Positions 36,581 through 46,682 are shown, counted from the stretch's first letter. The stretch: 64,000 nucleotides of DNA from Clostridiaceae bacterium (GCA_902363625.1 CABJAS010000008.1:124001-188000), one strand, 5' to 3'. Notes: a model not told the origin generated them from the sequence alone. Made by a program: numbers and translations.

Positions 36581-37133
36581 AAGTAATTTCCTTATTATCA
36601 TATTCAAAGATCATAATAAACTGCTTATCGTAAACACCAATCGTATCTCCGGCATGTACATAATCATATAAATTAAGATTTGAATCATTGATACATCCAT
36701 ACGTAATCTTTAATCCATTGATTCCCTGAATAATGACGTAATCTTTTAAAATATCCTGATGTCCTTTATAAATGACTGTTCCTTCACAAAGAATAGACAC
36801 CTGATTACTTCCGCTTTTATAATAATTCTTGTCGATCAGCTGATATTCTGTCACATTAGCAACAGGCACAGCTTCATCTTTCTTGCCAAAAAATGGACTG
36901 AAGTAAGCAGAGACATTTTGTACTAATGCATTCACGTTTAAATCTTCCATAATAAATTTTTTAATGACGGTTTGCTCCGGCCAAACTTTGAAATAGGTCA
37001 TAACCCCAATGCCGATCATGATCGCTATCATTACTTTGACCATGTAATTGTAAAAATGTTTGAAATGATTGTCATTCAATCGCCGAACTTTTCTGGCTTT
37101 CATTCTGTGTTTAATATAATCAACGTCGTTCAT
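36555..37133 (-). CDS. spoIVFA: SpoIVFA-like inhibitor protein, degenerate M23 domain
   Basis: This 192-residue protein has one membrane helix (about 28-46) and a C-terminal LytM/M23-like domain (about 90-185) without the usual His and Asp metal ligands. That fits a non-enzymatic SpoIVFA, which holds SpoIVFB inactive until signalled. The pairing with spoIVFB and the position before rplU match Bacillus gene order. Confidence 0.8.
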   Translation of the reverse strand: MNDVDYIKHRMKARKVRRLNDNHFKHFYNYMVKVMIAIMIGIGVMTYFKVWPEQTVIKKFIMEDLNVNALVQNVSAYFSPFFGKKDEAVPVANVTEYQLIDKNYYKSGSNQVSILCEGTVIYKGHQDILKDYVIIQGINGLKITYGCINDSNLNLYDYVHAGDTIGVYDKQFIMIFEYDNKEITYEEAKQML

Positions 37134-38022
37134 GGTCTTCCTCCCCTGCTATAATATATGATGATTTCTTTGTTTCTATCACCATAAAATAGACAGGTAA
37201 GGTAAATACGACCAAATATATATTAATGATCCTTAATGCGATAAAAATCACCAACATTTTTAAGAGATTATAACGATGTGTACGATAAAAATACAGATCA
37301 AAAAGCACCAACAGCAATAACGGAATTAAAATGATCGGATTATACACTAAACATAAGACCATGATTCCATAAAAAATAATATTGCCCACGATTGGCACTA
37401 AGGAAACAATCCCTAACAAGCTGATAATTAAAGCATAGGGCTGCTTAATCGCGAGCATGAGTAATAAAACCAGCCCCAGCCGAATAAGAATATGAAGAAC
37501 AAGGGCATAGAAATATTCAATAAAATCATAATAACGGCTTAATAATGTATTATGATGAGGAATACGGTAATAGATTTTCGCTACCATTCCCTCATCAAAT
37601 AAATAAAATAAGCTAATAACAGCGGCATTCATGATGCCCATTAAAACTTGCGATGACAGCTGCAAGGATGTAAAAACCTGCTTGTTCATCTTAAATAGAT
37701 CAATATGGAAGAATGCTAAGAAGCGATAAAAATCATTGATCAGATGTGGTAATGTCACCAGGATACAAGTGACAAAGGCAAATACCAATCCTAAATAGAT
37801 AAGTAATATCACAAGCATCTTTAATACTTTGGAATGAATATGAGCGATCACCGGATAAATCAGGGACGCTAAGATAAAGCCGAAAACAAAGGGGCTTAAT
37901 ACTTTAAACAAAGTAGAAAAAAGCGTTGTAAAGAGCGGACTCAATAAATACCCAACACATAATAAGAGAAAAAGCAAAGCACCATTAATCAGTAAATAAA
38001 CATACTGATTATATTTATGCAT
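37120..38022 (-). CDS. AI-2E-family-like polytopic membrane protein
   Basis: This 300-residue protein has about seven or eight hydrophobic helices and no soluble domain. The layout and segments such as VLSPFVFGFILASLIYPVI resemble the AI-2E/PerM transporter family. Substrate unknown. It overlaps both minD (8 bp) and spoIVFA (14 bp), so it is in the min-spoIVF operon. Confidence 0.6.
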   Translation of the reverse strand: MHKYNQYVYLLINGALLFLLLCVGYLLSPLFTTLFSTLFKVLSPFVFGFILASLIYPVIAHIHSKVLKMLVILLIYLGLVFAFVTCILVTLPHLINDFYRFLAFFHIDLFKMNKQVFTSLQLSSQVLMGIMNAAVISLFYLFDEGMVAKIYYRIPHHNTLLSRYYDFIEYFYALVLHILIRLGLVLLLMLAIKQPYALIISLLGIVSLVPIVGNIIFYGIMVLCLVYNPIILIPLLLLVLFDLYFYRTHRYNLLKMLVIFIALRIINIYLVVFTLPVYFMVIETKKSSYIIAGEEDHERR

Positions 38023-38800
38023 GTATCTTGAATAGTTTCTTTAAGAAAGTCTGCTTTTTGAGTGTGGCAAATGGAATGCTTTTTCCTTCTATTCTTCCTA
38101 CAATATTCATAAAGCAACGATGAATATCCGATTGTTTATTCATAAACAGCGGAACTCCTTTATTATTTGCCTCGATCATCAAATGATCTTCAAACACAAT
38201 CCCTAAAATAGGTAAAGACAGGATTTCTTTGGCATCATCGATATTGAGCGAACGCTGTTTGTCGATATCCTCCTGATTGACTTTGTTGATGACCATTGAA
38301 ATATTATGAACGCCTTCTTTCATCAATAAGCCTACTACACGATCCGCATCACGCAGACTGGCAATATCTAAATTGACTACTAAAATCGCTTCCTGAACAA
38401 GCGAAATGGCATAGTTGAATCCTTTTTCAACTCCAGCCGGACTATCAATAATAATATAGTCAAAATCTTTTTTTATGACATTAATGATATTTTTCATATG
38501 ATCACTGTTAATGTCATCAAATTGCAGTGATTTGCATGCCGGCAGTAAAGATAAGGATTTATAGCGCTTATCCTTTACCAAAGCCTGTTCAATGGTGCAT
38601 TTTCCATCTATCACATCCTGCATATCATACAATGTCCTGTTTTCCAGACCCAGCATCACATCCAGGTTCTTTAAACCAAAGTCAGCATCGATCAGACAGA
38701 CTTTATAATTATGCTCGCTTAATGCGTAGGCTAGATTGACACTTACGCTGCTTTTCCCGACACCACCTTTTCCTGAAGTTACTACTATTGTCTTAGCCAT
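38015..38800 (-). CDS. minD: septum site-determining ATPase MinD
   Basis: This 261-residue deviant-Walker ATPase has SGKGGVGKSSVSVNLA, DADFGLKNLD and IDSPAGVEKG. The C-terminus has the amphipathic membrane-targeting tail (FLKKLFKIHA). With MinC it keeps FtsZ away from the poles. It follows minC by 4 bp. Confidence 0.95.
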   Translation of the reverse strand: MAKTIVVTSGKGGVGKSSVSVNLAYALSEHNYKVCLIDADFGLKNLDVMLGLENRTLYDMQDVIDGKCTIEQALVKDKRYKSLSLLPACKSLQFDDINSDHMKNIINVIKKDFDYIIIDSPAGVEKGFNYAISLVQEAILVVNLDIASLRDADRVVGLLMKEGVHNISMVINKVNQEDIDKQRSLNIDDAKEILSLPILGIVFEDHLMIEANNKGVPLFMNKQSDIHRCFMNIVGRIEGKSIPFATLKKQTFLKKLFKIHA

Positions 38801-38804
38801 ATTT

Positions 38805-39389
38805 TTACCCCCTACTGTTTTTATTTATGTATTGTTGATCTAACATATGGATTTGATCATTTTTATAATAGAATAATGATAAAGTGAAGATTGTCACATC
38901 TTGCCATAATCGATTAAAAATGCTGATTCTTGCATGATTAGCGCTAGAAAGGTTGATTGTTGATTCTTTTGCCAATGCTTCCACTGCCCCTTCTACTTTG
39001 CCAATGATATAAATGTTTTTGTTTCCACGTACAATCGCCCCAACATGAACATTGCCGATGACTAATAAATCCTGATTATTCGCTTCTACTACTTCTCCAT
39101 TATAAATATCTTTTTCAACTAATTTCATCGTACGTCCTTCAAGCTGCTCTTTAATACCGCCAAACAGTACTTTTTGACTGCCATAAAGCATGTCAATCAG
39201 ACAGCACATTTCCTTATTCGATAAGATTCGGCTCTTTAAATCAAAAAAAGCCTTCGGAAAATAGCCGTGTGTCGTTTTCGGCAAAGAATCCAAAATGCTT
39301 TTTAAGTCTTCCAATATGCAGTTAAACTGAACTTGTTCATTAAGTTCAAAATATAAATAATCATTGATTCCCTTAATTTTTACATTCAT
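38805..39389 (-). CDS. minC: septum site-determining protein MinC
   Basis: This 194-residue protein has a divergent N-terminal FtsZ-binding domain and a C-terminal beta-helix domain with VIGNVHVGAIVRGNKNIYIIG, the MinC_C signature for MinD and FtsZ contact. The ATG at 39389 has AGGAGA upstream; the longer frame lies in mreD. The C-terminal tail is longer than usual. Confidence 0.85.
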   Translation of the reverse strand: MNVKIKGINDYLYFELNEQVQFNCILEDLKSILDSLPKTTHGYFPKAFFDLKSRILSNKEMCCLIDMLYGSQKVLFGGIKEQLEGRTMKLVEKDIYNGEVVEANNQDLLVIGNVHVGAIVRGNKNIYIIGKVEGAVEALAKESTINLSSANHARISIFNRLWQDVTIFTLSLFYYKNDQIHMLDQQYINKNSRG

Positions 39390-39910
39390 ACGCTCTTCTC
39401 CTGAAATTTTCGTGATATCCATTTATAACCATAAAACACGAAAACAAACAGGATCGAATTTAATATTAGAGTCGGCAATAATCGTAAAGTCAGATATTTC
39501 AATACGCCCAGTTTGGTTACCTGTGATATGATCATCATTATATATATCACAACCTCCTGAAAGATTATTGTCGAAAAAATAAAAATATATGATTCTATGA
39601 AAGAATAAGAAGAATATTTCATATATTTGCGCCCAAAATAGGCAATAACACAATAAATCAGAATGTAAATAAACAATGAATCGGCATATAAAATAGAATA
39701 GTATCCGCCGGCAATGACCGCATAAGGCAGATATTCTTCATCCTTTAATTCGTTATTAATCAAAGTAAACATCATCAGTCCCATGCAGCTAATCAGCATC
39801 GGACTTGATTTTGTGAAATCAAAAGGAAGAAAGAAACTCAGTACACTATCCATCATAAATGCCAGCCAAAGAAGAAATATACGGGGTAAATGCTTATTAT
39901 TCACCTGCAT
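39386..39910 (-). CDS. mreD: rod shape-determining protein MreD
   Basis: This roughly 174-residue membrane protein has five or six helices and the FLPFDF segment of MreD. It anchors the elongation machinery with MreC. Its frame overlaps mreC, and a GTG three codons into the frame is also well placed behind AAAGGAG, so the exact start is uncertain. Confidence 0.82.
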   Translation of the reverse strand: MQVNNKHLPRIFLLWLAFMMDSVLSFFLPFDFTKSSPMLISCMGLMMFTLINNELKDEEYLPYAVIAGGYYSILYADSLFIYILIYCVIAYFGRKYMKYSSYSFIESYIFIFSTIIFQEVVIYIMMIISQVTKLGVLKYLTLRLLPTLILNSILFVFVFYGYKWISRKFQEKSV

Positions 39911-40748
39911 CACTCCTTTGCAGAACAGTTACATAGTTTAAATCATTAAAACTGCTTGAAGGGGTTGCATAAATCTTTGGTAAGATTTGATCTTCAGGAA
40001 CTAAATAGCTTTCGACATAGCCAATTAAAATTCCTCTCGGAGAAATTCCGCCTAAGCCGGAAGTAAAGATTTCTGTTCCGACCTCTACCTCAATCTGTTC
40101 GATCATATCGATGACAAAGCATTTCTTTTCCACATCATATTCCTTCAGCATACCGTAGGCATATTCGTCGGAATCTTTCTTTTTAATCATAATCGGCACC
40201 TGAGATGTATTGTTTTCCGAAGTCAGCAAAGTAACGGTAGACGTCAATTCGCTGACAGATGTGATCTTTCCGATCATTCCGCTGCTGCTCATTACCACCA
40301 GTCCCTCTTCAATTCCATTTTGAGACCCGACACTAATCATTAATTTATTATTCCAGCTTTCGACATCACGGGAAATAACCGATGCATTTTTCGCTTTGAA
40401 ATCTGTCGGCAGATTTTCAATCCCCGATAAATCTTTTAAATCTTGATTTTCTTTCGTCAGAATTTCATTTTGTCCGGAAACTGCGGCATAATCATCCAAG
40501 GCAGCACGTAAGCGCTCATTTTCTTCATAAACATTACGCATTGAGACATACTCATCCTTTAAGTCAGAAAAGAATTGCAATGGACGTTTAATACAATAGT
40601 ATTCTATAGATTGGAACGTTTCTTTAAGTACCTGTTCAAAAGCTGTATTCTTTCTGCCAAAAAACAGCCCCACAAACGACAACGTCATAATCCCAATAAC
40701 GATTGCCCATAGTATCTTTTTTTGTATTGCTTTCTTTCTTTCTCTCAT
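39897..40748 (-). CDS. mreC: rod shape-determining protein MreC
   Basis: This 283-residue protein has one membrane helix (about 13-30), a coiled coil (60-105) and a beta-domain with VISRDVESWNNKLMISVGSQNGI and MIGKITSV, the MreC hallmarks. It links cell-wall synthases to MreB filaments. mreB is not in the window. Confidence 0.93.
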   Translation of the reverse strand: MRERKKAIQKKILWAIVIGIMTLSFVGLFFGRKNTAFEQVLKETFQSIEYYCIKRPLQFFSDLKDEYVSMRNVYEENERLRAALDDYAAVSGQNEILTKENQDLKDLSGIENLPTDFKAKNASVISRDVESWNNKLMISVGSQNGIEEGLVVMSSSGMIGKITSVSELTSTVTLLTSENNTSQVPIMIKKKDSDEYAYGMLKEYDVEKKCFVIDMIEQIEVEVGTEIFTSGLGGISPRGILIGYVESYLVPEDQILPKIYATPSSSFNDLNYVTVLQRSDAGE

Positions 40749-40778
40749 CGTCCGTACCTCTCATTCATTCAATTCTAT

Positions 40779-40787
40779 ATTATACCA
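40779..40787 (-). promoter_or_regulatory. extended -10 promoter of mreC-minC-spoIVF operon
   Basis: TGGTATAAT on the minus strand, 31 bp upstream of the mreC start; the -35 is weak. Confidence 0.6.
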
Positions 40788-40833
40788 TAGTCCCTCTAAA
40801 ATAAAATATTTTTTATAATTTACTTATTTTTAC

Positions 40834-40866
40834 AAAATAAAAAGAAGCAGCAAGAATCACTGCTCC
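40834..40866 (-). terminator. terminator after ydjC-like gene
   Basis: Minus-strand stem GGAGCAG / CTGCTTC, 9-nt loop, T run. Confidence 0.75.
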
Positions 40867-40874
40867 CTAAACTA

Positions 40875-41672
40875 TTATTTTTTTAACGGATGATGAGGCA
40901 GATCACGATAGGTAATCAATTCAATTTGATTCTCTTTAATCCATTGCTTCACTTCATCACTTAGCATTGCTGCCAAATCCTTTGTACGAATGACAGTGAA
41001 TGAAGATACATCAAATAATGGAGCATCCACATAACCGCAATGTGAAATAATTGCTGCATACTCACTGTTTAAGATTTCCATTTTATCATGGATAATGAAA
41101 TCCTTTGTATCTGTTTTAATCTGATCTTCAAGTCCGAAAGGAACTGTATACCAGCTGCTGCTTCCACGATTGATTTGATTGCATTCCATGAATCCACGGC
41201 TTGTTCCTACCCCATATTTTTCCATCATTGCATCCTGCATTTTAAAAACTGTAGGAGATGAATAAGCATGTCCATGCAAATATTCCGGCAGTTTACCGTT
41301 TAATTCAATAAATTTCTCGATCTGTGCTTCCGCTTCAATCATCACTTCATCTAAATGGGCACTTAAATGATCATGGTCTTCACATTTTTCATCCATTGCT
41401 CTTCTTTCACGTGAAGTGTAGAAATAACCGTTTTCTTTGATTAATGATGGTACTTTACTAGGATCAGCACATGGTTTTCCGGCAACAAGATTGATGTCGA
41501 TACCTAAACATACATCAGGGCATTCTTTAATCATCTCTGCTGCTTTTTTTGAAGAGGGCATATTTGTAAACATTCCTGTACATTTAATAACCCCTTCTTT
41601 GATTCCTTTGATAATACCGCAGGCTACGGCTTCGGTAATTCCATAGTCATCTGATTGAATAATTAATTTCAT
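40875..41672 (-). CDS. YdjC/ChbG family carbohydrate deacetylase
   Basis: This 265-residue protein has the N-terminal QSDDYGIT metal motif, HLSAHLDEV and EYLHGHAYSSP that supply the conserved Asp and His ligands of the YdjC fold. Family members deacetylate chito-oligosaccharides or related N-acetyl sugars. The substrate here is not known. It is flanked by terminators and probably monocistronic. Confidence 0.88.
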   Translation of the reverse strand: MKLIIQSDDYGITEAVACGIIKGIKEGVIKCTGMFTNMPSSKKAAEMIKECPDVCLGIDINLVAGKPCADPSKVPSLIKENGYFYTSRERRAMDEKCEDHDHLSAHLDEVMIEAEAQIEKFIELNGKLPEYLHGHAYSSPTVFKMQDAMMEKYGVGTSRGFMECNQINRGSSSWYTVPFGLEDQIKTDTKDFIIHDKMEILNSEYAAIISHCGYVDAPLFDVSSFTVIRTKDLAAMLSDEVKQWIKENQIELITYRDLPHHPLKK

Positions 41673-41736
41673 CCTTTTTCCCTCACTTTCTATCTATTAT
41701 AATGGTAGCATTCATTTTCACTGGAACTCAATACAT

Positions 41737-41760
41737 TAAAATGCCACATCCAACTTGGCA
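41737..41760 (-). terminator. weak terminator after radC
   Basis: Minus-strand TGCCA / TGGCA stem followed by TTTT, just beyond the radC stop. Confidence 0.45.
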
Positions 41761-41766
41761 GAATTG

Positions 41767-42441
41767 TCAGATTAAATGATTTGCCTTTAAACTGTAATAG
41801 TTTTCCTGACCGATAATAATATGATCTAAAATCGGAATTGCCATCATTTCACCGATCTCAACTAATTTCTTTGTCATTATAATATCTTCTTTTGAAGGAG
41901 CTGGGTTTCCGCTTGGATGATTATGTACACAGATCACTGCGGCACAATTACTTAAAACTGCTTCTTTAAAAACATCACGGGGATGAACAATGCTCATATT
42001 CAAGGTTCCGATGAAAAGCAGCTTTTCTTTAATGATCTGATTCTTTGTATTTAAAAATAGGGCATAAAATTTTTCCTGCTGTTCAAATTTTAATTTAGCG
42101 CCTATATATTCATAGACTTCCCGTGCTGTTTGCACTGTCGCACTTTCGGTGAATTTAATCTTCTGTAGTCGTTTGGCAAGCTCAATGCAGCCTAAAATTT
42201 CCAAAGCCTTTGCCTGTTTAATGCCTTTAATGGCGATGAGTTCAGCTAGACTGATCCCAACAAGCTGATTGAATCCGCCTGCTTCATTAATGATCCGCTG
42301 AGCCAGCATCAAGGCAGATTCTTCTTTAGTTCCACAGCGAATCAGCAAAGCCAGTAGCTCCACGTGAGAAAGTGACTCTATTCCAAAATGTAAGGCTTTT
42401 TCACGTGGGCGGTCACTGTTTGCCATTTCTCTGATAATCAT
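41767..42441 (-). CDS. radC: RadC family JAB-domain protein
   Basis: This 224-residue protein has a helix-hairpin-helix region (residues about 60-85) and a JAB1/MPN domain with CVHNHPSGNPAPSKED, the metal motif. Bacterial RadC function is unsettled despite the name. It overlaps the SPOR gene by 4 bp. radC near mreCD and minCD is also the order in Bacillus. Confidence 0.92.
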   Translation of the reverse strand: MIIREMANSDRPREKALHFGIESLSHVELLALLIRCGTKEESALMLAQRIINEAGGFNQLVGISLAELIAIKGIKQAKALEILGCIELAKRLQKIKFTESATVQTAREVYEYIGAKLKFEQQEKFYALFLNTKNQIIKEKLLFIGTLNMSIVHPRDVFKEAVLSNCAAVICVHNHPSGNPAPSKEDIIMTKKLVEIGEMMAIPILDHIIIGQENYYSLKANHLI

Positions 42442-42824
42442 CCATTGCCTCCTAAAAAGGCTAGCATAGTGTCTACAGATAATGGCGCACTGCCTGTATA
42501 TGTGTAATCTCTTTTCACATTTGAAATCTGCTGAGAGCTAAGAGACTGCATCTCTTTTGTTATTTCCTGTTCATCAGTAGATAAACAGCTTAATACATAG
42601 ATCAGCCCATCCTTATTATAGGTGTAGGGCGTATGTCCGTTGCTTTGCAGCTTAGCGACCATTTCATCGGCATTTTCTTGTGTAGAGAATGCTCCTACTT
42701 GTACAACATAAAAGGTTTGATTATACTGTTTAACTAACTGCTTACAAGCCACAACATACAAGCTGCCAAAAACAACGGTAAGAACTGCTGCCATTAATAC
42801 GACGAATCTTCTTTTTTTAATCAT
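42438..42824 (-). CDS. SPOR-domain membrane protein
   Basis: This 128-residue protein has a membrane helix (about 8-28) and a SPOR domain (38-112) starting YVVQVGAFSTQENADEMV. SPOR domains bind denuded peptidoglycan at division or spore septa. It precedes radC by an overlap and lies just downstream of the three double-glycine peptide genes, with which it may share transcripts. Confidence 0.85.
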   Translation of the reverse strand: MIKKRRFVVLMAAVLTVVFGSLYVVACKQLVKQYNQTFYVVQVGAFSTQENADEMVAKLQSNGHTPYTYNKDGLIYVLSCLSTDEQEITKEMQSLSSQQISNVKRDYTYTGSAPLSVDTMLAFLGGNG

Positions 42825-42892
42825 CTTTTATTCCTCCCCTATAATCTATGAATAGAAAAAAGAGAATATGCTGAATAAAAGGCATAAATTAC

Positions 42893-43051
42893 TTAACGCC
42901 ACTCAATTGAAATAATATTGGGAATTGAAAGACGTCCGGCATTAGAGGTGATGATCTTATAGATCGCCCCACCAATCGCAATATACAAAATACAGGTTAA
43001 AAAACTGCCCCCATCAATCGCTTCCATATCCTTCATCGATAATTCATTCAT
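42893..43051 (-). CDS. double-glycine leader peptide 3
   Basis: This 52-residue peptide starts at 43051 behind an AGGGGGTG site. The leader MNELSMKDMEAIDGG ends in the GG cleavage motif used by peptidase-containing ABC exporters. The 37-residue mature part (SFLTCILYIAIGG... to ...ISIEWR) is hydrophobic first and then basic, with one Cys. It may be a bacteriocin or signal peptide. No exporter or immunity gene is next to it in this window. A longer frame to 43075 is possible but starts upstream of the ribosome site. Confidence 0.75.
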   Translation of the reverse strand: MNELSMKDMEAIDGGSFLTCILYIAIGGAIYKIITSNAGRLSIPNIISIEWR

Positions 43052-43055
43052 TGTT

Positions 43056-43166
43056 TCACCCCCTATAATAAACACAGCGTTTTAATATCAGCCAAATTGT
43101 TTCAAAAAAGATATTGCCTGCTCCCCCATTCAAAGCGGATAGCTCTTCTTTCTTTAACTCCTTCAT
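43056..43166 (-). CDS. double-glycine leader peptide 2
   Basis: This 36-residue peptide has leader MKELKKEELSALNGG and a 21-residue mature part (AGNIFFETIWLILKRCVYYRG) that is hydrophobic with a basic C-terminus and one Cys. Its ATG overlaps the stop of peptide 1 by one base (TGATG), so it is translationally coupled. Its own stop lies in the ribosome site region of peptide 3. Confidence 0.7.
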   Translation of the reverse strand: MKELKKEELSALNGGAGNIFFETIWLILKRCVYYRG

Positions 43167-43312
43167 CAAAGCCATCTCCCAAAATCCTGAGCTTGGAAAT
43201 AACCACGTTCACACATATACTGATAAAATAGGTAACTGCAGGCTAATACCGCAAAAATTTCAAAAAATCCTCCGCTTGCTTCCTGCATCTCTTGTTGATT
43301 TAACTCTTTCAT
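43166..43312 (-). CDS. double-glycine leader peptide 1
   Basis: This 48-residue peptide has leader MKELNQQEMQEASGG behind a strong GGAAGGAGG site. The mature part (33 residues, starting FFEIFAVLACSYLF) is hydrophobic with two Cys and ends FGRWL. It is the first of three tandem peptide genes in about 420 bp. A convincing own promoter is not seen; a weak TATAGT lies upstream. Reading past the valS terminator is possible. Confidence 0.75.
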   Translation of the reverse strand: MKELNQQEMQEASGGFFEIFAVLACSYLFYQYMCERGYFQAQDFGRWL

Positions 43313-43367
43313 GTTTTCCTCCTTCCCTTCCCCACTTTTACTATACTGCGCTTTATTCCAGCATACT

Positions 43368-43393
43368 AAAAAGGATAGAGAACATCTCTACCC
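43368..43393 (-). terminator. terminator of valS operon
   Basis: Minus-strand stem GGGTAGAGA / TCTCTATCC (one G-U), 3-nt loop, then T5. It overlaps the valS stop. Confidence 0.85.
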
Positions 43394-46021
43394 TTGTGTC
43401 ATTTGTTTTAATTGTTCATTCACTGCTTCATATTTTTTGCGATAATCTTCCAGTTTTTCTTTTTCTGCTTCAATCTTCGCTGCCGGAGCTTTTGCCACAA
43501 AGTTTGGATTTGCCAGCATTCCTTCACAGCGTTTGATTTCCCCAGTTAATTTATTCAATTCTTTTTCTAATTTTTGTTTTTCTTCTTCAAGATTAATCAA
43601 TCCAACTAAAGATACCTGAATAATATTTCCGCCTTTAATGGTTGCCGTCGCTACATCTTTAGAAGCCACTTCTCCGCTCGTTCCATCACTGATCGCATTG
43701 CATAGCTTTTTCACAAAAGGAGCATAAGCCTCTAAGCGTTTTGCTAATTGGTCATCAGAAGAAATGATCATATAATGAATTTCATTAGCATTTTTGATTG
43801 TATAGTTGGCACGAATTTCACGAATTCCGGTAACAATATCAATTAAATAAGCGACCTCTTCTTCCACTTTCGCTAAATTAAACGCGTCATTTATCACCGG
43901 CCATTCTTCAATACAGATCGATTCCTTTGCATGTGGAATGGACTGATAAATTTCTTCTGTCACAAACGGCATGAACGGATGAAGCAGTTTCACAATAGCG
44001 TTCAGTACATAAACCAAGGTATGAACCGTCGCTGTTTTTTCTTGTGCATTTTCACTGTTTAAACTTACTTTCGATAATTCGATATACCATGAACAGAAAT
44101 CATCCCAGATAAATTTATAAAGCTCACTTCCGACATTGACAAACTCATATTTATCCATCTGTTCATCAACCACTTTAATCACTGAATTTAATCTTGATAA
44201 GATCCATTGATCGGCTATATTTAGGTTTTCTAAAGTGATATCCTGATATTCCAGATCTTCTGGTGTATTCATTAATACGAAACGTGCAGCATTCCATATT
44301 TTATTAATGAAATTCCAAGTGGCTTCCATCTTTTCTGGAACATAGCGAAGATCCATTCCCGGTGCAGAATTCGTAGTAAGATAGAAACGCAGAGCATCTG
44401 CCCCATATTGATCGATCACATCCATCGGATCGACACCGTTTCCTAAAGACTTCGACATTTTTCTTCCCTCGGCATCTCTGATCAACCCATGAATTAAGAC
44501 ATCTTGGAACGGTCTTTGATTAGTAAATTCTAACGACTGGAACATCATGCGGCTTACCCAAAAGAAAATAATATCATAAGCCGTAACCAATACATTAGTT
44601 GGGAAATAACGTTGATATAATTCATTTTCTTCATCAGGCCAATTCAATGTACTAAAAGGCCATAATGCACTCGAGAACCATGTATCTAAAACATCCTCAT
44701 CTTGGATCCAGTTTTCTTTATCCTTTGGATCTTCCATCCCGACATAGATTTCTCCGGTTTCTTTATGATACCATGCCGGCACCTGATGTCCCCACCATAG
44801 CTGACGGGAAATACACCAGTCTTCGATATTATCCATCCATTGTGTTACTGTTTTTTCAAAACGCTCCGGTACAAAGTTTACTTTACCCTCTGTTTGTTGA
44901 TTATCTAATAATTGTTTTGCTAATGGTTCCATCTTAACAAACCATTGTTTTGATAAATAAGGTTCAACGATCGCATCGCTTCTTTCAGAGTGTCCTACCT
45001 GATGAATATGTTTTTCAATTTTTTCAACGACTCCTGCCGCTTGGAAATCAGCCACTAACGCTTTACGGCATTCAAAACGATCCATCCCCTGATATTTATG
45101 TGCCAATTCATTCATCGTTCCATCAGGATTCATGCAGATTGGCATTGGCATATGATATTTTTTTCCTAATTGGAAGTCATTTGGGTCATGTGCCGGTGTA
45201 CATTTCATCACAGCTGTCCCAAAGTCCATATCGATATAATCATCTGCCATAATTTCTAAAGCTTCCCCATTTGCCGGATTAATTGCTTTTTTACCAATTA
45301 AATGCTGATAACGTTCATCTTTAGGATGAACAAAAATGGCAGTATCGGCAAACATTGTTTCCGGACGAGTTGTTGCAATGACTAATTGTTCATCGCTGTC
45401 TACTAACTGATAACGGAAATAATACATTGCGCCTTCTACTTCTTTATGAATAACTTCAATATTCGATAACGCCGTACGTTGTGCCGGATCCCAGTTAATG
45501 ATACGTTCCCCTTGATAGATCAGTCCTTTTTCATAAAGGGTAACAAATACTTTACGTACCGCCTTGCTTAATCCTTCATCTAAAGTAAAACGTTCTTTGC
45601 TGTAATCTAATGATAATCCTAATTTAGACCATTGTTGACGAATTGTAGCAGCATATTCTTCTTTCCAGTTCCAAGCCTGCTCCAAGAACTTTTCACGTCC
45701 CAAATCATAGCGTGACAGTCCTTCTCCACGCAGTCGCTGTTCAACCTTTGCTTGAGTAGCAATTCCGGCATGATCCATTCCCGGCAGCCATAAAGCATCA
45801 TATCCCTGCATACGTTTATAGCGAATGATCATATCTTGCAGTGTCGTATCCCAGGCATGACCTAAATGCAATTTCCCAGTAACATTAGGCGGAGGAATCA
45901 CAATCGCATAAGGCTTTTTGCTTGTATCTCCCGCTTCAAAATATTTCTTTTCCAGCCATGAAGTATATTTTCCTTCTTCAACCAAATGATGGTCATATTT
46001 AGGCGCTAATTCTTTCTTCAT
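43388..46021 (-). CDS. valS: valyl-tRNA synthetase
   Basis: This 877-residue class I enzyme has [15 protein letters not shown] (HIGH motif), the editing domain, [11 protein letters not shown] (KMSKS motif), the anticodon-binding helices and a C-terminal coiled coil (about 810-875). It charges tRNA-Val. A 10-bp gap separates it from the T-box-controlled small gene upstream. It ends at a terminator. Confidence 0.97.
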   Translation of the reverse strand: MKKELAPKYDHHLVEEGKYTSWLEKKYFEAGDTSKKPYAIVIPPPNVTGKLHLGHAWDTTLQDMIIRYKRMQGYDALWLPGMDHAGIATQAKVEQRLRGEGLSRYDLGREKFLEQAWNWKEEYAATIRQQWSKLGLSLDYSKERFTLDEGLSKAVRKVFVTLYEKGLIYQGERIINWDPAQRTALSNIEVIHKEVEGAMYYFRYQLVDSDEQLVIATTRPETMFADTAIFVHPKDERYQHLIGKKAINPANGEALEIMADDYIDMDFGTAVMKCTPAHDPNDFQLGKKYHMPMPICMNPDGTMNELAHKYQGMDRFECRKALVADFQAAGVVEKIEKHIHQVGHSERSDAIVEPYLSKQWFVKMEPLAKQLLDNQQTEGKVNFVPERFEKTVTQWMDNIEDWCISRQLWWGHQVPAWYHKETGEIYVGMEDPKDKENWIQDEDVLDTWFSSALWPFSTLNWPDEENELYQRYFPTNVLVTAYDIIFFWVSRMMFQSLEFTNQRPFQDVLIHGLIRDAEGRKMSKSLGNGVDPMDVIDQYGADALRFYLTTNSAPGMDLRYVPEKMEATWNFINKIWNAARFVLMNTPEDLEYQDITLENLNIADQWILSRLNSVIKVVDEQMDKYEFVNVGSELYKFIWDDFCSWYIELSKVSLNSENAQEKTATVHTLVYVLNAIVKLLHPFMPFVTEEIYQSIPHAKESICIEEWPVINDAFNLAKVEEEVAYLIDIVTGIREIRANYTIKNANEIHYMIISSDDQLAKRLEAYAPFVKKLCNAISDGTSGEVASKDVATATIKGGNIIQVSLVGLINLEEEKQKLEKELNKLTGEIKRCEGMLANPNFVAKAPAAKIEAEKEKLEDYRKKYEAVNEQLKQMTQG

Positions 46022-46031
46022 ATAAATCCCC

Positions 46032-46652
46032 CTATCCTACAAAGCGTTCAGCATGATCTTTCACATATTTCGCTAAAGCGGTTTTGTATGTTTCTGATTT
46101 AAAAATTTCTTTTAATTCTTTTGTATAATCAAAGAAGTTCTTTTCTTCTGCTTCTTCCTCTTCTTCATTGTACAGTTCATCGACCACTTCATCGATATCA
46201 CGTTTATACTCTTCTTCAAATTTTAAATACAAGGCTCTTGCTTCATTGAAAATCGCACTGCCTTCCGGCATTCCCAATTCATCGAACATGATCGGCACAT
46301 ATTTCACTAATTCCTTGGCACTGACAAAGAAATCATTGACAGAATTTCTTGGTGATTCACAGACTGCCTGAAGCTGATACATCGTAAAAAATTGTTTTTC
46401 TTCTTCGTTGTATTCGTCCATTGCCGCTTTATAATCGGAATCGACTTTATCCAGCATATGATACGTCACCGCTTCAATCGCTTCATCATCTGTAGCATTT
46501 AAAATCTGTTCTTCGGTGATCGTTTCATAAGCGGCTAGTTTTTCTTGTAAATCTGCCATCTGCTGTCCCTTTTGTTTTTTGTTTTTAAACATTGAGACCA
46601 CCATTGACGCAATAAAGAAAGCTAAAAATACCTGCAAAATTAACATTAACAT
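46032..46652 (-). CDS. unknown membrane-anchored acidic protein
   Basis: This approximately 206-residue protein has one N-terminal membrane helix ([20 protein letters not shown]), a lysine-rich stop-transfer segment, and then an acidic, helical domain to the end (very Glu-rich near 170). The family is not recognised. The third in-frame ATG (46652) fits the GGAGGA site; an ATG at 46667 overlaps it. It lies between the tRNA-Val T-box and valS, so it is induced by valine starvation along with valS. Confidence 0.85.
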   Translation of the reverse strand: MLMLILQVFLAFFIASMVVSMFKNKKQKGQQMADLQEKLAAYETITEEQILNATDDEAIEAVTYHMLDKVDSDYKAAMDEYNEEEKQFFTMYQLQAVCESPRNSVNDFFVSAKELVKYVPIMFDELGMPEGSAIFNEARALYLKFEEEYKRDIDEVVDELYNEEEEEAEEKNFFDYTKELKEIFKSETYKTALAKYVKDHAERFVG

Positions 46653-46682
46653 ACTCATTTCCTCCATTTTTTTAAATAAAAA

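Noticed and set aside
43114..43536. 140-residue plus-strand open frame opposite the peptide genes and valS end
   Set aside because: It is antisense to three frames with ribosome sites and GG leaders and to valS; composition is not protein-like.
44665..45252. Two plus-strand open frames opposite valS
   Set aside because: Antisense to conserved synthetase domains; no ribosome sites of note.
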